A stretch of 64,000 nucleotides of DNA from Salinithrix halophila. Its GTDB lineage: Bacteria; Bacillota; Bacilli; Thermoactinomycetales; DSM-45169. The position numbers were made by a program, and so were the translations under genes. The stretch is taken from assembly GCF_042650125.1 (NCBI RefSeq), contig NZ_JBHSAP010000015.1, forward strand, positions 248,001-312,000. The letters are read 5' to 3'. Below the pieces are notes generated by a model. That model had not been told where the DNA came from, searched no databases, and saw nothing but the letters and a program-made list of their open reading frames with translations. Below, piece after piece: positions 8,678 through 16,774 of this stretch. Each line of letters opens with the position of its first letter. The stretch's first letter is position 1.

Positions 8678-9194
8678 ACAATCTCCAGTTTTCGGGGAGG
8701 TAGCGGTTGGCTCGTTGCAGGGCGGATAGTTGTTTTTTTCGTTCGGTCCGCTCCTCTCGTCGTTCCAAGGCGGTCTCGTGTAGGTATTTTTCCTCCTCGG
8801 TTTCAGGGATCACCTGGGGGATCGGACTGGGTTTTCTCTCTTCATCCAGCGCGACCATGGTGAGGAAAGACACGGTGGCCAGTTCTCTCTTGCCGCTGGA
8901 GAGGTTTTCTGAGGTCACTTTGACAAACACCTCCATGGAGGTTCGTCCACACCAGGTGACGACGCCTTCTACGGTAATGGCATCCCCCATTTTAATGGGG
9001 ATCAGAAAATCGATAGAGTCCATGGAAGCGGTCACTACAGCTTGTTTGCAGTGGCGAGCGGCGGCAATGGCGGCAACCTCATCGATATAGGCGCTCACTT
9101 TCCCGCCGAACATCGTTCCGTGGTGGTTTGTATCCGGAGGGAGGACGTGGGCGGTTTTGACGGTACGGGATTGGTTGGCATAGACGGGTTCGAT
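8676..9194 (-). CDS. Acyl-CoA thioesterase (YkhA/BFIT hot-dog family), probable AUC start
   Basis: The 172-residue hot-dog thioesterase hydrolyses acyl-CoA in the cytoplasm. Marks are SRTVKTAHVLPPDTNHHGTMFGGK, the YIDE segment, ASMDSIDFLIPIK and SMEVFVKVTSE. Family members start about 27 residues before the first usable ATG (9113). That upstream stretch is open and clearly homologous, but it holds no ATG, GTG or TTG between 9113 and the in-frame TGA. A good ribosome site (GAGGTGG, 9201-9207) lies 6 bases before an ATC codon at 9194-9192, which gives the normal family length. I therefore infer AUC initiation. A sequencing error or poor expression is the alternative. Confidence 0.85.
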   Translation of the reverse strand: MEPVYANQSRTVKTAHVLPPDTNHHGTMFGGKVSAYIDEVAAIAAARHCKQAVVTASMDSIDFLIPIKMGDAITVEGVVTWCGRTSMEVFVKVTSENLSSGKRELATVSFLTMVALDEERKPSPIPQVIPETEEEKYLHETALERREERTERKKQLSALQRANRYLPENWRL

Positions 9195-9200
9195 GGTTTT

Positions 9201-9207
9201 CCACCTC
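9201..9207 (-). promoter_or_regulatory. Ribosome binding site that fixes the AUC start
   Basis: Read on the minus strand this is GAGGTGG, 6 bases before ATC 9194. No standard start codon in the same frame lies within range, so this site is the main evidence for the unusual start. Confidence 0.6.
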
Positions 9208-9331
9208 GCTGTCAGTCAGACTCGGGGCGATGCCCCCCGACCCTCACAATCTACCCGTTCCGACAGAAAACCATGCGTCCGGGCCGCGTCTACTGTTTTT
9301 AGAGTTTTTATGCTAGAAGGAGGCGTATAGG

Positions 9332-9820
9332 ATGTTACCGCCGATCCGATGCCTGTATGGTACTGGACACTTCGACGGAGTGGAAGGTACTGAATGGAAA
9401 GGAAGCTCGCTTTTCCGGTCGCCTGCTGGGCGGTTGTCTCGATACCCTGCGGATGTTAGCCGGGACGTGTTACGCTCCCGTGGCTGAATGGGCTCGGAAC
9501 AGGAAGAAGGATTGGTCTGGTATTTGGAGTGCGCCCAACTCTCCGCTTCGGAGATGTATCGTGCCCTGTGGCAGATGCGGGAAAACGGTTGGTTCCAGAA
9601 CACCCGCGGCCTGCTCTTTGGTCGCCTGGCACATACTGAAGGCACCCGGGATTTACCCTACATCGACGCCTTGGAAGCCGTATTCTCGCCGCTTCAGATC
9701 CCTGTCGTCTTCGATACCGATCTCGGTCATCTCCCTCCCCAGCTGACCCTTGTCAATGGGGCCTTGGCTAAGGTGGAAGTCTACTATGGCAAAGGAAGGG
9801 TAGAAATCGCGTTTCTGTAA
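9332..9820 (+). pseudogene. Decayed S66-family LD-carboxypeptidase (MccF-like)
   Basis: Two frames together spell the C-terminal half of an S66 peptidase. From about 9380 the frame reads EWKVLNGK and then GRLLGGCLDTLRMLAGTCYAPV. At about 9485-9495 it shifts to the frame that reads EEGLVWYLECAQLSASEMYRALWQMRENGWF and, near the end, IPVVFDTDLGHLPPQLTLVNGALA, stopping at 9818-9820. The N-terminal domain with the nucleophile serine is missing. A ribosome site (AGAAGGAGG, 9316-9324) and ATG 9332 (MLPPIR) remain, so an internal deletion of roughly 170 codons plus a frameshift is likely. Intact members cleave LD-peptide bonds of murein peptides or inactivate microcin C. Confidence 0.8.
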
Positions 9821-9926
9821 ATTTCGTTTTCTGTTAAGAAGAGGGAGTTTACAAGTCAAGCCGAATGCGTTAATAATAAGGCGATATTCTTGGTAGGATC
9901 ATACCGGCAAAAGGCAGGGAAATCGC

Positions 9927-10379
9927 ATGTCTATAAACATGGAATTGAAAATTGCCACCTCGAGGGAAACGCTGTTTGCGTACCTGGAGACAGAAGAAGG
10001 ACTGAAGCAATGGATTGGCGGCCTGAAGGAGATAGCACTGGAATCCTCCCCAGAGAGTGATGAGAAAAAAGGCACTCCTTTCACTCTCAAGCTCCGTTCC
10101 GGGAGGACGGACCGGGAAATCCGGGGTGAAATCATTGCCTACCGTAACCCTGAACTCTTCGGTGTCCGCCTCTTCCTTACCCATGCGATCGTCGATCTCT
10201 TCTTGGATCTGGAGGAAGAAGGGAATGCTGTTCTCCTCAGCTGCGACTGCGAGATCGGCGTACCAGAAGGCACGGGCTTCCTCCGATCCCGCATGACTGC
10301 CTGGCAGTTCCGTCGCACCCTCTTCTCCCGTCTGAAGGGGCTGAAGACCATTACCGAGAGCCGAAAAGTCCCGGCATAA
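9927..10379 (+). CDS. SRPBCC-superfamily (START-like) protein
   Basis: The 150-residue protein begins with the typical first strand and helix of the SRPBCC/AHSA1 fold: MELKIATSRETLFAYLETEEGLKQWIGG. An antiparallel sheet (TPFTLKLRSGRTDREIRGEIIAY) and a long C-terminal helix (SRMTAWQFRRTLFSRLKGLKTITESRK) follow. Such proteins bind hydrophobic ligands or act as small cyclases; the ligand is unknown. There are no membrane segments. It is a single gene with its own downstream hairpin. Confidence 0.75.
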   Translation: MSINMELKIATSRETLFAYLETEEGLKQWIGGLKEIALESSPESDEKKGTPFTLKLRSGRTDREIRGEIIAYRNPELFGVRLFLTHAIVDLFLDLEEEGNAVLLSCDCEIGVPEGTGFLRSRMTAWQFRRTLFSRLKGLKTITESRKVPA

Positions 10380-10414
10380 CAACGGCTTTCCGAGACACCA
10401 AAAATCTTCGCTGA

Positions 10415-10450
10415 TCCACCTCTTTTTCCGAAATCGGGGGTGGACTTTTT
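10415..10450 (+). terminator. Probable terminator after the SRPBCC gene
   Basis: TCCACC pairs with GGTGGA around an inner TCCG/TCGG hairpin, then a CTTTTT tract. The T tract overlaps the proposed argG -35 region. Confidence 0.5.
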
Positions 10451-10469
10451 ATTCAGCCGACCGTATAAT
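10441..10469 (+). promoter_or_regulatory. Sigma-A promoter of argGH
   Basis: A perfect -10 TATAAT (10464-10469) has a -35-like TGGACT (10441-10446) 17 bases upstream. Transcription would start near 10476, just before the candidate ARG box. Confidence 0.6.
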
Positions 10470-10480
10470 AATACGAAACG

Positions 10481-10494
10481 ATGAATTTTTATAA
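10481..10494 (+). promoter_or_regulatory. Candidate ARG box (ArgR operator)
   Basis: ATGAATTTTTATAA matches the left arm and AT-rich centre of the Bacillus ARG box, with a weaker right arm. It lies between the -10 and the argG ribosome site, where ArgR with arginine would block transcription. Confidence 0.4.
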
Positions 10495-10508
10495 AGAGGT
10501 GTTCGGAT

Positions 10509-11762
10509 ATGGGGACGAAGGGGAAAGTGATCCTGGCCTACTCGGGCGGGTTGGATACATCCGTGGCGATTCAATGGCTGAAAGACAATTACGGATACGA
10601 TGTGGTGGCGGTTGCCCTCGATGTGGGCGAGGGAAAAGATCTCGATTTCGTTAAAGAGAAGGCTCTGAAGGTAGGGGCGGTCAAGTCCCTGGTCGTGGAC
10701 ACCAAGGAGTGGTTTGCTGAGCATTTCCTGTTGCCGGCCCTGAAAGCCAACGCCCTTTATGAAGGGAAGTATCCTTTGGTTTCCGCCCTGTCGCGGCCAT
10801 TGATCTCCCAGGTGTTGGTCAAAGTGGCGGAGCAGGAGGGAGCTGTAGCGGTCGCCCATGGCTGCACGGGTAAAGGGAACGATCAGGTTCGGTTCGAGCT
10901 CGCGGTCAAGGCGCTCAACCCCGGGTTGGAAGTGATTGCCCCCGTGCGGGAATGGGCAATGAGCCGGGAAGAGGAGATTGCTTATGCCCAGAACCACGGC
11001 ATCCCGGTACCGGTGGCTTTGGATAACCCCTACAGCATCGACCAAAATTTATGGGGCAGAAGCTGTGAGTGTGGCGTGTTGGAAGATCCATGGGCCGCCC
11101 CACCTGCGGGAGCCTATGAATGGACGGTTCCGGTCGCTGAAACACCGGATCAGCCCGAAGAAGTGGAGATTACCTTTGAACAGGGAACGCCTGTCGCCTT
11201 AAACGGGGAAAAACTGCCCTTTTATCAGTTGCTCTCCAAGCTGAATCAATTGGCTGGCAAGCATGGCGTCGGACGGATCGACCATGTGGAAAACCGGCTG
11301 GTGGGGATCAAGTCCCGGGAAGTATATGAATGCCCGGCGGCGATCACCCTGATTACCGCCCACAAGGAACTGGAATTCCTCACCCACACCCGGGAAGTGA
11401 CCCAGTTCAAACCTTCGGTGGAACAGAAGTGGGCCCAAATGGTCTATGACGGCCTCTGGTTCTCCCCCCTGAAAACGGCCCTGGACGCTTTCGTCAACCA
11501 GACCCAGGCGACGGTAACCGGCACGGTGCGGGTTTCGTTGTTCAAAGGGCAAGCGGTGGTAACGGGACGCCAATCCGCTTACTCCCTGTACAGCGAAGAA
11601 CTGGCTACCTATACCTCCGACGATACCTTCAACCACCAGGCGGCTGTCGGCTTCATTCAGCTGTGGGGCCTGCCGACGGAAGTCCATGCCAAGGTGAACG
11701 CCGAGAAGGAGGATGCGACATTCGATGAAACTTTGGGGCGGGCGCTTTACCAAGCCAACTAA
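10509..11762 (+). CDS. argG: Argininosuccinate synthase
   Basis: The 417-residue enzyme joins citrulline and aspartate with ATP to argininosuccinate. The N-type ATP pyrophosphatase P-loop YSGGLDTS is at residues 11-18. HGCTGKGNDQVRFE and NLWGRSCECGVLEDPW are further family signatures. Start is ATG 10509 after AGAGGTG. It overlaps argH by 38 bases. The pair is separated from argD-carAB-argF by 4.7 kb of unrelated genes and has its own promoter. Confidence 0.97.
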   Translation: MGTKGKVILAYSGGLDTSVAIQWLKDNYGYDVVAVALDVGEGKDLDFVKEKALKVGAVKSLVVDTKEWFAEHFLLPALKANALYEGKYPLVSALSRPLISQVLVKVAEQEGAVAVAHGCTGKGNDQVRFELAVKALNPGLEVIAPVREWAMSREEEIAYAQNHGIPVPVALDNPYSIDQNLWGRSCECGVLEDPWAAPPAGAYEWTVPVAETPDQPEEVEITFEQGTPVALNGEKLPFYQLLSKLNQLAGKHGVGRIDHVENRLVGIKSREVYECPAAITLITAHKELEFLTHTREVTQFKPSVEQKWAQMVYDGLWFSPLKTALDAFVNQTQATVTGTVRVSLFKGQAVVTGRQSAYSLYSEELATYTSDDTFNHQAAVGFIQLWGLPTEVHAKVNAEKEDATFDETLGRALYQAN

Positions 11763-13128
11763 CCAACTCGTTGAAGAATACACCGCATCCATTTCCTTTG
11801 ACCAACGACTGGTCGAGGAGGATATCCGCGGGAGCCTCGCCCATGTCCGTATGCTGGGCGAGTCCGGTATCCTGCCAGCGGAGGAAGTAGAAGCCATCGC
11901 CAAAGGGCTCGAAAAGATCCGGGACAAGGTAAGAGCAGGAGACGTGGAATTTTCCGTCGCTCATGAAGACATCCATATGAACATTGAGAAGTTGCTGATC
12001 GAGGAAGTGGGCCCCGTGGGGGGGAAGCTCCATACCGGACGGAGCCGAAACGATCAGGTAGCCCTGGATATGCACCTCTATGTCCGGGCACGCACCGTCG
12101 ATTTCGTCAAAGGGCTGACTGACTTACGCCAAGCCCTGACGGCCAAAGCGGAAAAGCACATCGACGCCATCCTCCCTGGATACACGCATCTTCAGCGTGC
12201 CCAACCGGTGCGTTTTGCTCATCATCTCCTCGCCTATGTGGATATGTTCGGACGGGATGTGGAACGGCTAATGGACAGCTATAAACGGGTCAACACCATG
12301 CCCCTAGGTGCTGGAGCCATCGCCGGTACCACATTTCCCATTCAACGGGAACAAGTGGCCGAAGAGCTGGGCTTCGATCGTCTATACGACAACAGCATGG
12401 ATGCGGTGAGCGACCGGGATTACCTGGTGGAATTCCTATCCGCCGCCTCCTTGATCATGGTTCACCTTTCTCGCCTGTCTGAGGAGCTGATCCTCTGGTC
12501 CAGTGAAGAGTTCGGTTATGTGGAACTGGATGACGCCTTCTGTACCGGCTCCAGCATGATGCCCCAGAAGAAGAACCCCGACGTGCCCGAGTTGATCCGG
12601 GGCAAGACCGGGCGGGTGATGGGGCACTGGGTCTCCTTGATGACCACGCTGAAAGCCCTCCCCCTCACCTACAACAAGGACATGCAAGAAGACAAGGAGG
12701 GGGTCTTCGATACCGTCGATACCCTCACGGGCGCTTTGGCGCTGACGGCACCGATGATCGAAGGGATGACGGTGAAGGAGGAGCGTATGCGGCAGAATGC
12801 GGAAAAAGGCTTCACCAACGCCACGGACCTCGCTGATTACCTAGTGACCAAGGGCGTACCTTTCCGGGAGGCCCATGAAGTGGTAGGTCGTCTCGTCCTC
12901 CACTGCCTCAGCCGGGGCCAATCCCTCCTGGACCTGACCCTGGAGCAATACCGGGAAGCTCACCCGGCCATCCAAGGGGATGTCTTCGACCGATTGCAGG
13001 TGGAAAACGTCACCGATGCCCGCAGTGCCGGCTGCGGCACCGCCCGCGTCCGGGTGGAAGCGACTATCCTTAAGAAAAAGGATGACATCGACAAAGCCTA
13101 TCATTGGATCCAAACGGCTCAAATTTGA
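11725..13128 (+). CDS. argH: Argininosuccinate lyase
   Basis: The 467-residue enzyme splits argininosuccinate to arginine and fumarate, the final step. The fumarase/aspartase superfamily signature GSSMMPQKKNPD is at residues 275-286 and the general acid region THLQ at 154-157. I place the start at ATG 11725 (MKLWGGRF), the usual family N-terminus. An ATG at 11713 lies directly on the AAGGAGG ribosome site (11706-11712) and leaves no spacer. A terminator follows the stop. Confidence 0.96.
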   Translation: MKLWGGRFTKPTNQLVEEYTASISFDQRLVEEDIRGSLAHVRMLGESGILPAEEVEAIAKGLEKIRDKVRAGDVEFSVAHEDIHMNIEKLLIEEVGPVGGKLHTGRSRNDQVALDMHLYVRARTVDFVKGLTDLRQALTAKAEKHIDAILPGYTHLQRAQPVRFAHHLLAYVDMFGRDVERLMDSYKRVNTMPLGAGAIAGTTFPIQREQVAEELGFDRLYDNSMDAVSDRDYLVEFLSAASLIMVHLSRLSEELILWSSEEFGYVELDDAFCTGSSMMPQKKNPDVPELIRGKTGRVMGHWVSLMTTLKALPLTYNKDMQEDKEGVFDTVDTLTGALALTAPMIEGMTVKEERMRQNAEKGFTNATDLADYLVTKGVPFREAHEVVGRLVLHCLSRGQSLLDLTLEQYREAHPAIQGDVFDRLQVENVTDARSAGCGTARVRVEATILKKKDDIDKAYHWIQTAQI

Positions 13129-13138
13129 TCAAAAAAAG

Positions 13139-13165
13139 GAGACCGGCGACTGCCGGTCTCTTTTT
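13139..13165. terminator. Bidirectional terminator between argH and the ABC operon
   Basis: GAGACCGGC pairs with GCCGGTCTC, with T tract 13161-13165 and an A tract upstream. It serves both converging units. Confidence 0.88.
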
Positions 13166-13809
13166 CATGAGGTGAGCTTTCCTTTTTCCATACGGTGCAC
13201 GTGGTCACACAGTCCGTCGATCTCTTCCCGGTTATGGCTCGCGATGAGAATGGTGACCCCTTGGTCCCGCAAGTTGAGGAGCAATTGGTGCACGTCCCGC
13301 AGTCCTTCCTCATCCAGGGCGTTGGTCGGCTCGTCCAACAGCAGGACCCGGGGTTTTTCCATGATGGCCTGGGCGATGCCGAGGCGTTGGCGCATGCCCA
13401 TGGAGTATTTACGGACAGGAGCCTTCAGGGCTGGATCGAGGCCGACGGAGCGAAGGGTGGCCTCGATTTCGTCGTTACCGATGGTTCCTTGGATCGAAGC
13501 GAGCAGTTCCAGGTTTTTTTTGCCGCTGAAACCAGGGAGAAAACCGGGTTGTTCAATAAGGGCTCCCAGCTGTTTAGGGAAGGAGCCTTTTTGGAGCGGC
13601 TCGCCCATCACCGTAACCGCTCCTTCCGTAGGCTTGATCAAGCCGCAGATGACTTGGAGCAGCATGGTTTTTCCGGAACCATTGCGCCCGATCAAGCCAT
13701 GAATCTCACCTTTTGGGACTGTTAAGTCAATGTGATCCAGGATGGTTTGTTTATCGAAGACTTTGGTGACTTGGTTTACTTCAATGGCAGCAGGTACCTC
13801 TCTCATCAC
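13165..13809 (-). CDS. ABC transporter ATP-binding protein
   Basis: The 214-residue ATPase has Walker A GRNGSGKT, signature YSMGMRQRLG and Walker B VLLLDEPTNALD, with a switch histidine in ASHNREE. Its short form and the YSMGM signature are typical of ABC-2 exporters of bacteriocin-immunity or drug type. It is the last gene of a minus-strand operon with three membrane proteins. Start is GTG 13809, nine bases after AAGGAGG; ATG 13806 is the alternative. The substrate is not evident. Confidence 0.85.
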   Translation of the reverse strand: MMREVPAAIEVNQVTKVFDKQTILDHIDLTVPKGEIHGLIGRNGSGKTMLLQVICGLIKPTEGAVTVMGEPLQKGSFPKQLGALIEQPGFLPGFSGKKNLELLASIQGTIGNDEIEATLRSVGLDPALKAPVRKYSMGMRQRLGIAQAIMEKPRVLLLDEPTNALDEEGLRDVHQLLLNLRDQGVTILIASHNREEIDGLCDHVHRMEKGKLTS

Positions 13810-13813
13810 GTTG

Positions 13814-14599
13814 TCATGCCTCCTTCAAGTGCTGAGTCAAATCCATAACGGAAAAACGCTGCAATCCTATCAGGAATGCAATACCAGTCAATAGAGCGTT
13901 GTAGGTCAACGACCAAAGCCAATCAAAGGGGATGGCGAGGGCATGATGGATCCCATGTCGCATCCAGATCCCTTGGTTTCCTGGCAACCAGGGAGCCCAA
14001 TCAGCGCTCGGCAACAGCGAGAGCAGAAACACCACCAAAATGAGGAGATAGCCGTATACAAATTTTTGGGGCGGTAACAGAGAGTGGATCAGGGTCCAAG
14101 CCCATGACGTACTCCATTGCAACAGGAATAGCTGGCCGAGGGTGACCATCATCGCCTGACTCAAAGAGAAAGCGGATGGGTCCATGATCGAGGCAATCAG
14201 GATCAAGAGAACATCCCCCGTCAGAAAAAAAAAGGCACAGGACAAGGAGAGGGCCAGGGTCTTCGCCTGCCACCAGCGGCGGCCTGACCGGGCACGTAAC
14301 AGGTACATTGTGAAGGAGCCCGTACGGCCTTCATAGGGAGTGGGGCCGATGATCAGATGGAGGATCCCATAGGGTAAAATCCAGCGAATCCAATCCAGCA
14401 ACAGGTAGTTGCCGATCCCAGGCCCGCCGAAGGTGAAGGGCAAAAGCCGGGTCATCGCATCAGGGCCGAGGGTGACTTGGTTTTCCGAATAGAAGTGTAA
14501 CAGGTTGAGTAAAGCGAAGCCGATAAAAAAAGCCGTCATCAGGAGGAGATGTCGCTGGGTCCAAATTGTACATAGATGAAAAGGAAGCAAGCGATTCAT
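13814..14599 (-). CDS. ABC-2-type exporter membrane protein
   Basis: The 261-residue protein has about six hydrophobic helices and no recognised soluble domain. ATG 14599 overlaps the upstream stop by 4 bases (ATGA) with GGGAGGA just before it, which sets the start. Four bases separate it from the ATPase gene. Role as permease is inferred from topology and operon. Confidence 0.7.
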   Translation of the reverse strand: MNRLLPFHLCTIWTQRHLLLMTAFFIGFALLNLLHFYSENQVTLGPDAMTRLLPFTFGGPGIGNYLLLDWIRWILPYGILHLIIGPTPYEGRTGSFTMYLLRARSGRRWWQAKTLALSLSCAFFFLTGDVLLILIASIMDPSAFSLSQAMMVTLGQLFLLQWSTSWAWTLIHSLLPPQKFVYGYLLILVVFLLSLLPSADWAPWLPGNQGIWMRHGIHHALAIPFDWLWSLTYNALLTGIAFLIGLQRFSVMDLTQHLKEA

Positions 14600-15441
14600 G
14601 AACGGGATCCTCCCATGAACCAATCGGTTCGCCTCAGCTTATGCAATCCGAGAAAGAGGACGATCCCGATCCACAACGCCCAGTAAAGGATCGATTCCAT
14701 CATGGAAGGCCACTTGGAAGCGGCCTGGCCGAAACGATGGGTGTTGAGGTCCATATGTACGTTGATGAACAGCTGTTGCCAAGGGGAGGAGGGGGCATGG
14801 AAAGCAGCCAGCCCGCTCATCAAGATGATAAAAGCCACGGTGAACCCTGCCACCCGGCTTTGATAGACCACAGAAACGAGAACGGAAACCAGGCCGATCC
14901 CGAACCAACCCAATAACAACAAGAGGTTGGCAAAAAGAGCGGCTTCCAAAGGAGATAAATGAAGGATCGCCGGGTTGAAGCCGAAGATATCCCCTTCAGG
15001 CGGGTATCGGGTTGCCGTCCCCCAGGTATTGGTGCAGGGCAGGGCGACACAGGCGAAAAGAGTACTGCTGACAGTCCCAGACAAGGTGACCAAGGCAGCC
15101 GTCGTTACGACAGAGACGGCTTTCGCCAGCCACCAAATCCTTATCTCCCCGGAGCGGAGAAAGATGCTTCCCAACCAACCAGGGTTCTGAATCCCATCGT
15201 GGACCAGATGAAGAAAGAGGGGTGAAAAGCAAAAGACGATCGCATAAAAATTAGTCAGACTCCTGACGAGGATATCGCCTGCGTGATACATCGTTCCAGT
15301 ATGGGGGACGATGAAGGTTCGATCCCATTCAAACCAGATAACCACCAGGTAGATGGGAATTGCCCATAGCCATTTCATCCGGAAAAAGGTGTGCCGGACA
15401 TCCAAACGGATCAATCGCATCCATTTCCCGTTAAGATGCAT
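14596..15441 (-). CDS. ABC-2-type exporter membrane protein
   Basis: The 281-residue membrane protein has about six transmembrane segments. A basic, aromatic N-terminus (HLNGKWMRLIRLDVRHTFFRMKW) precedes the first helix, as in ABC-2 permeases. A larger loop between helices holds a Pro/Thr-rich part (TNTWGTATRYPPEGDIFG). It overlaps its upstream neighbour by 11 bases and its downstream neighbour by 4. Specific family not recognised. Confidence 0.7.
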   Translation of the reverse strand: MHLNGKWMRLIRLDVRHTFFRMKWLWAIPIYLVVIWFEWDRTFIVPHTGTMYHAGDILVRSLTNFYAIVFCFSPLFLHLVHDGIQNPGWLGSIFLRSGEIRIWWLAKAVSVVTTAALVTLSGTVSSTLFACVALPCTNTWGTATRYPPEGDIFGFNPAILHLSPLEAALFANLLLLLGWFGIGLVSVLVSVVYQSRVAGFTVAFIILMSGLAAFHAPSSPWQQLFINVHMDLNTHRFGQAASKWPSMMESILYWALWIGIVLFLGLHKLRRTDWFMGGSRS

Positions 15442-16231
15442 GATCCCGATCCTTTAGTGTCCAATTGTGGAGAATGAGGAGGCTTACGCCTAATAAAGCA
15501 ACCATGGGGCTCAGCACCAGCCAAGCGGTATTGGATGTACTGCTGAAGGGAACCAAGCTGGCAATAGGCTGGAGCGAGGTGAGCCAGTCGACCCCCGTGA
15601 TTTGCGCTAGATTATCCGCCACAAACAAAAGGAGGATATAGAGGAGAAAGGGGGCGATTACGGTGGTGTATCGTTTTTTTAGAAACGTGGAACAAGCTAG
15701 TCCCAAGGTAGCGTAGGTGGCTCCAAACAGAAAACCCAGCCCGCAAATGATTAAACAATAGAGGAGCGGGAAGTCCACACGCAGATCGGCAAAGGCACCG
15801 ACTGCGGGTGGCGGAACTGTCGGGGTAACGGGATACAACACGAGCGAGGCCAGCAATGATACAAGCAACACACCGGCGATGGTTCCTCCGCCAACCAGTG
15901 CATTGGCGATGGTCTTAGACTGGATGTATACCTTTTTTGAAGTTCGCAACAACACGTATTTCAAATAATTGCTTTCACGATCCGATGCGAGAGAGCCGGC
16001 GAAGGGAAGCGTAGCTAGCAATGGGGCGAAAAGGGCAAAGATAGAATTTCCATATGCATATTCGAAAGCGGAGTATGCGTCCGTATTGAGTAAGACGGTA
16101 GGGATGAGCCAAGGGCCTGGCAATCCATAATCGATAAATCCGATGAAACACAGGATCAAGCCAAAAACGAGGGAGAAATAAAAAGACTTGGCAGTAAAAG
16201 CCCGGATAAATTCTGATTTTAACAAGTACAT
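15431..16231 (-). CDS. ABC-2-type exporter membrane protein, first gene of the operon
   Basis: The 266-residue protein starts MYLLKSEFIRAFTAKSFYFSLVFG, a common ABC-2 permease opening, and has about six membrane segments. ASDRESNYLKYVLLRTSKKVYIQSK is the amphipathic coupling-helix region usual between helices 2 and 3. The start ATG 16231 follows an AAGGGTGA ribosome site. The 5' leader contains a strong hairpin (16252-16300). Confidence 0.72.
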   Translation of the reverse strand: MYLLKSEFIRAFTAKSFYFSLVFGLILCFIGFIDYGLPGPWLIPTVLLNTDAYSAFEYAYGNSIFALFAPLLATLPFAGSLASDRESNYLKYVLLRTSKKVYIQSKTIANALVGGGTIAGVLLVSLLASLVLYPVTPTVPPPAVGAFADLRVDFPLLYCLIICGLGFLFGATYATLGLACSTFLKKRYTTVIAPFLLYILLLFVADNLAQITGVDWLTSLQPIASLVPFSSTSNTAWLVLSPMVALLGVSLLILHNWTLKDRDHAS

Positions 16232-16251
16232 GGATGGTCACCCTTTTTTTA

Positions 16252-16300
16252 AAAATACCTATCAGGCATCCTGTTTCAAAGGATGCCTGATAGGTATTTT
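16252..16300 (-). repeat. 20-base perfect inverted repeat in the ABC-operon leader
   Basis: The arms 16252-16271 and 16281-16300 are exact reverse complements of 20 bases with a 9-base loop. On the minus strand the hairpin is followed by five T and then seven A, just before the ribosome site of the first gene. It may be a leader terminator/attenuator, an RNA-stability hairpin or a large palindromic operator. Confidence 0.75.
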
Positions 16301-16390
16301 AATCATATTTGTTCAAGGCGCCCTAGCGGGTAGTTCTACGGGTTTGTGGGAGTTCTAAAATTCATGTATATATAAATCGGTTTATTTTTT

Positions 16391-16419
16391 ATTATATGTT
16401 ATGCATTTATTGGGAACAA
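16391..16419 (-). promoter_or_regulatory. Sigma-A promoter of the ABC exporter operon
   Basis: On the minus strand -35 TTGTTC (16419-16414) and a perfect -10 TATAAT (16396-16391) are 17 bases apart. Transcription would give a leader of about 150 bases holding the 16252-16300 hairpin. Confidence 0.65.
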
Positions 16420-16437
16420 GTCTTTTCAGATAAAATT

Positions 16438-16466
16438 AAAAGACCGGCATCTGCCGGTCTTTTTGC
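16438..16466 (-). terminator. Terminator of the two small minus-strand genes
   Basis: AAAAGACCGGC pairs with GCCGGTCTTTT. It lies 21 bases past the stop of the 16487 gene and insulates it from the ABC promoter. It is symmetric and could work both ways. Confidence 0.82.
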
Positions 16467-16486
16467 CTACAGGACAGGTGAATCTA

Positions 16487-16753
16487 TCACTTTTTTTCTC
16501 GGAAGGGCTCCGTGAAGTTTTCAGCTTTGACCAAATGGGCGCTCTCCCCACGGAATTCCACCCGAAATTCTTGTTGTATATCCAATAACGAACGTTTTTC
16601 CAGATCCGGCGGCAAATCGATATGGCTCACTTTCTGATCGTCATCGGGAAGGATTCCCGCCCCGGCCATCCCGGACGGTTCCTTTCCCATCTCTTTCAGT
16701 AAGTTGACAGAGAGAATCCGGCCTTGTTGATCAGATACGCAGATCGCCTTCAT
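16487..16753 (-). CDS. Unrecognised 88-residue protein
   Basis: Start ATG 16753 follows GGGAGGAG. The protein begins MKAICVSDQQGRILSVNLL, a beta-hairpin-like pattern, and is otherwise charged with no signal peptide or membrane helix. It is 21 bases downstream of the 80-residue gene and shares its terminator, so the two form a unit. I do not recognise the family. Confidence 0.6.
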   Translation of the reverse strand: MKAICVSDQQGRILSVNLLKEMGKEPSGMAGAGILPDDDQKVSHIDLPPDLEKRSLLDIQQEFRVEFRGESAHLVKAENFTEPFREKK

Positions 16754-16774
16754 TACGCACTCCTCCCGCTTTGG

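Noticed and set aside
9313..9645. Minus-strand frame over the S66 remnant
   Set aside because: No homology; the plus-strand fragments clearly match an S66 peptidase.
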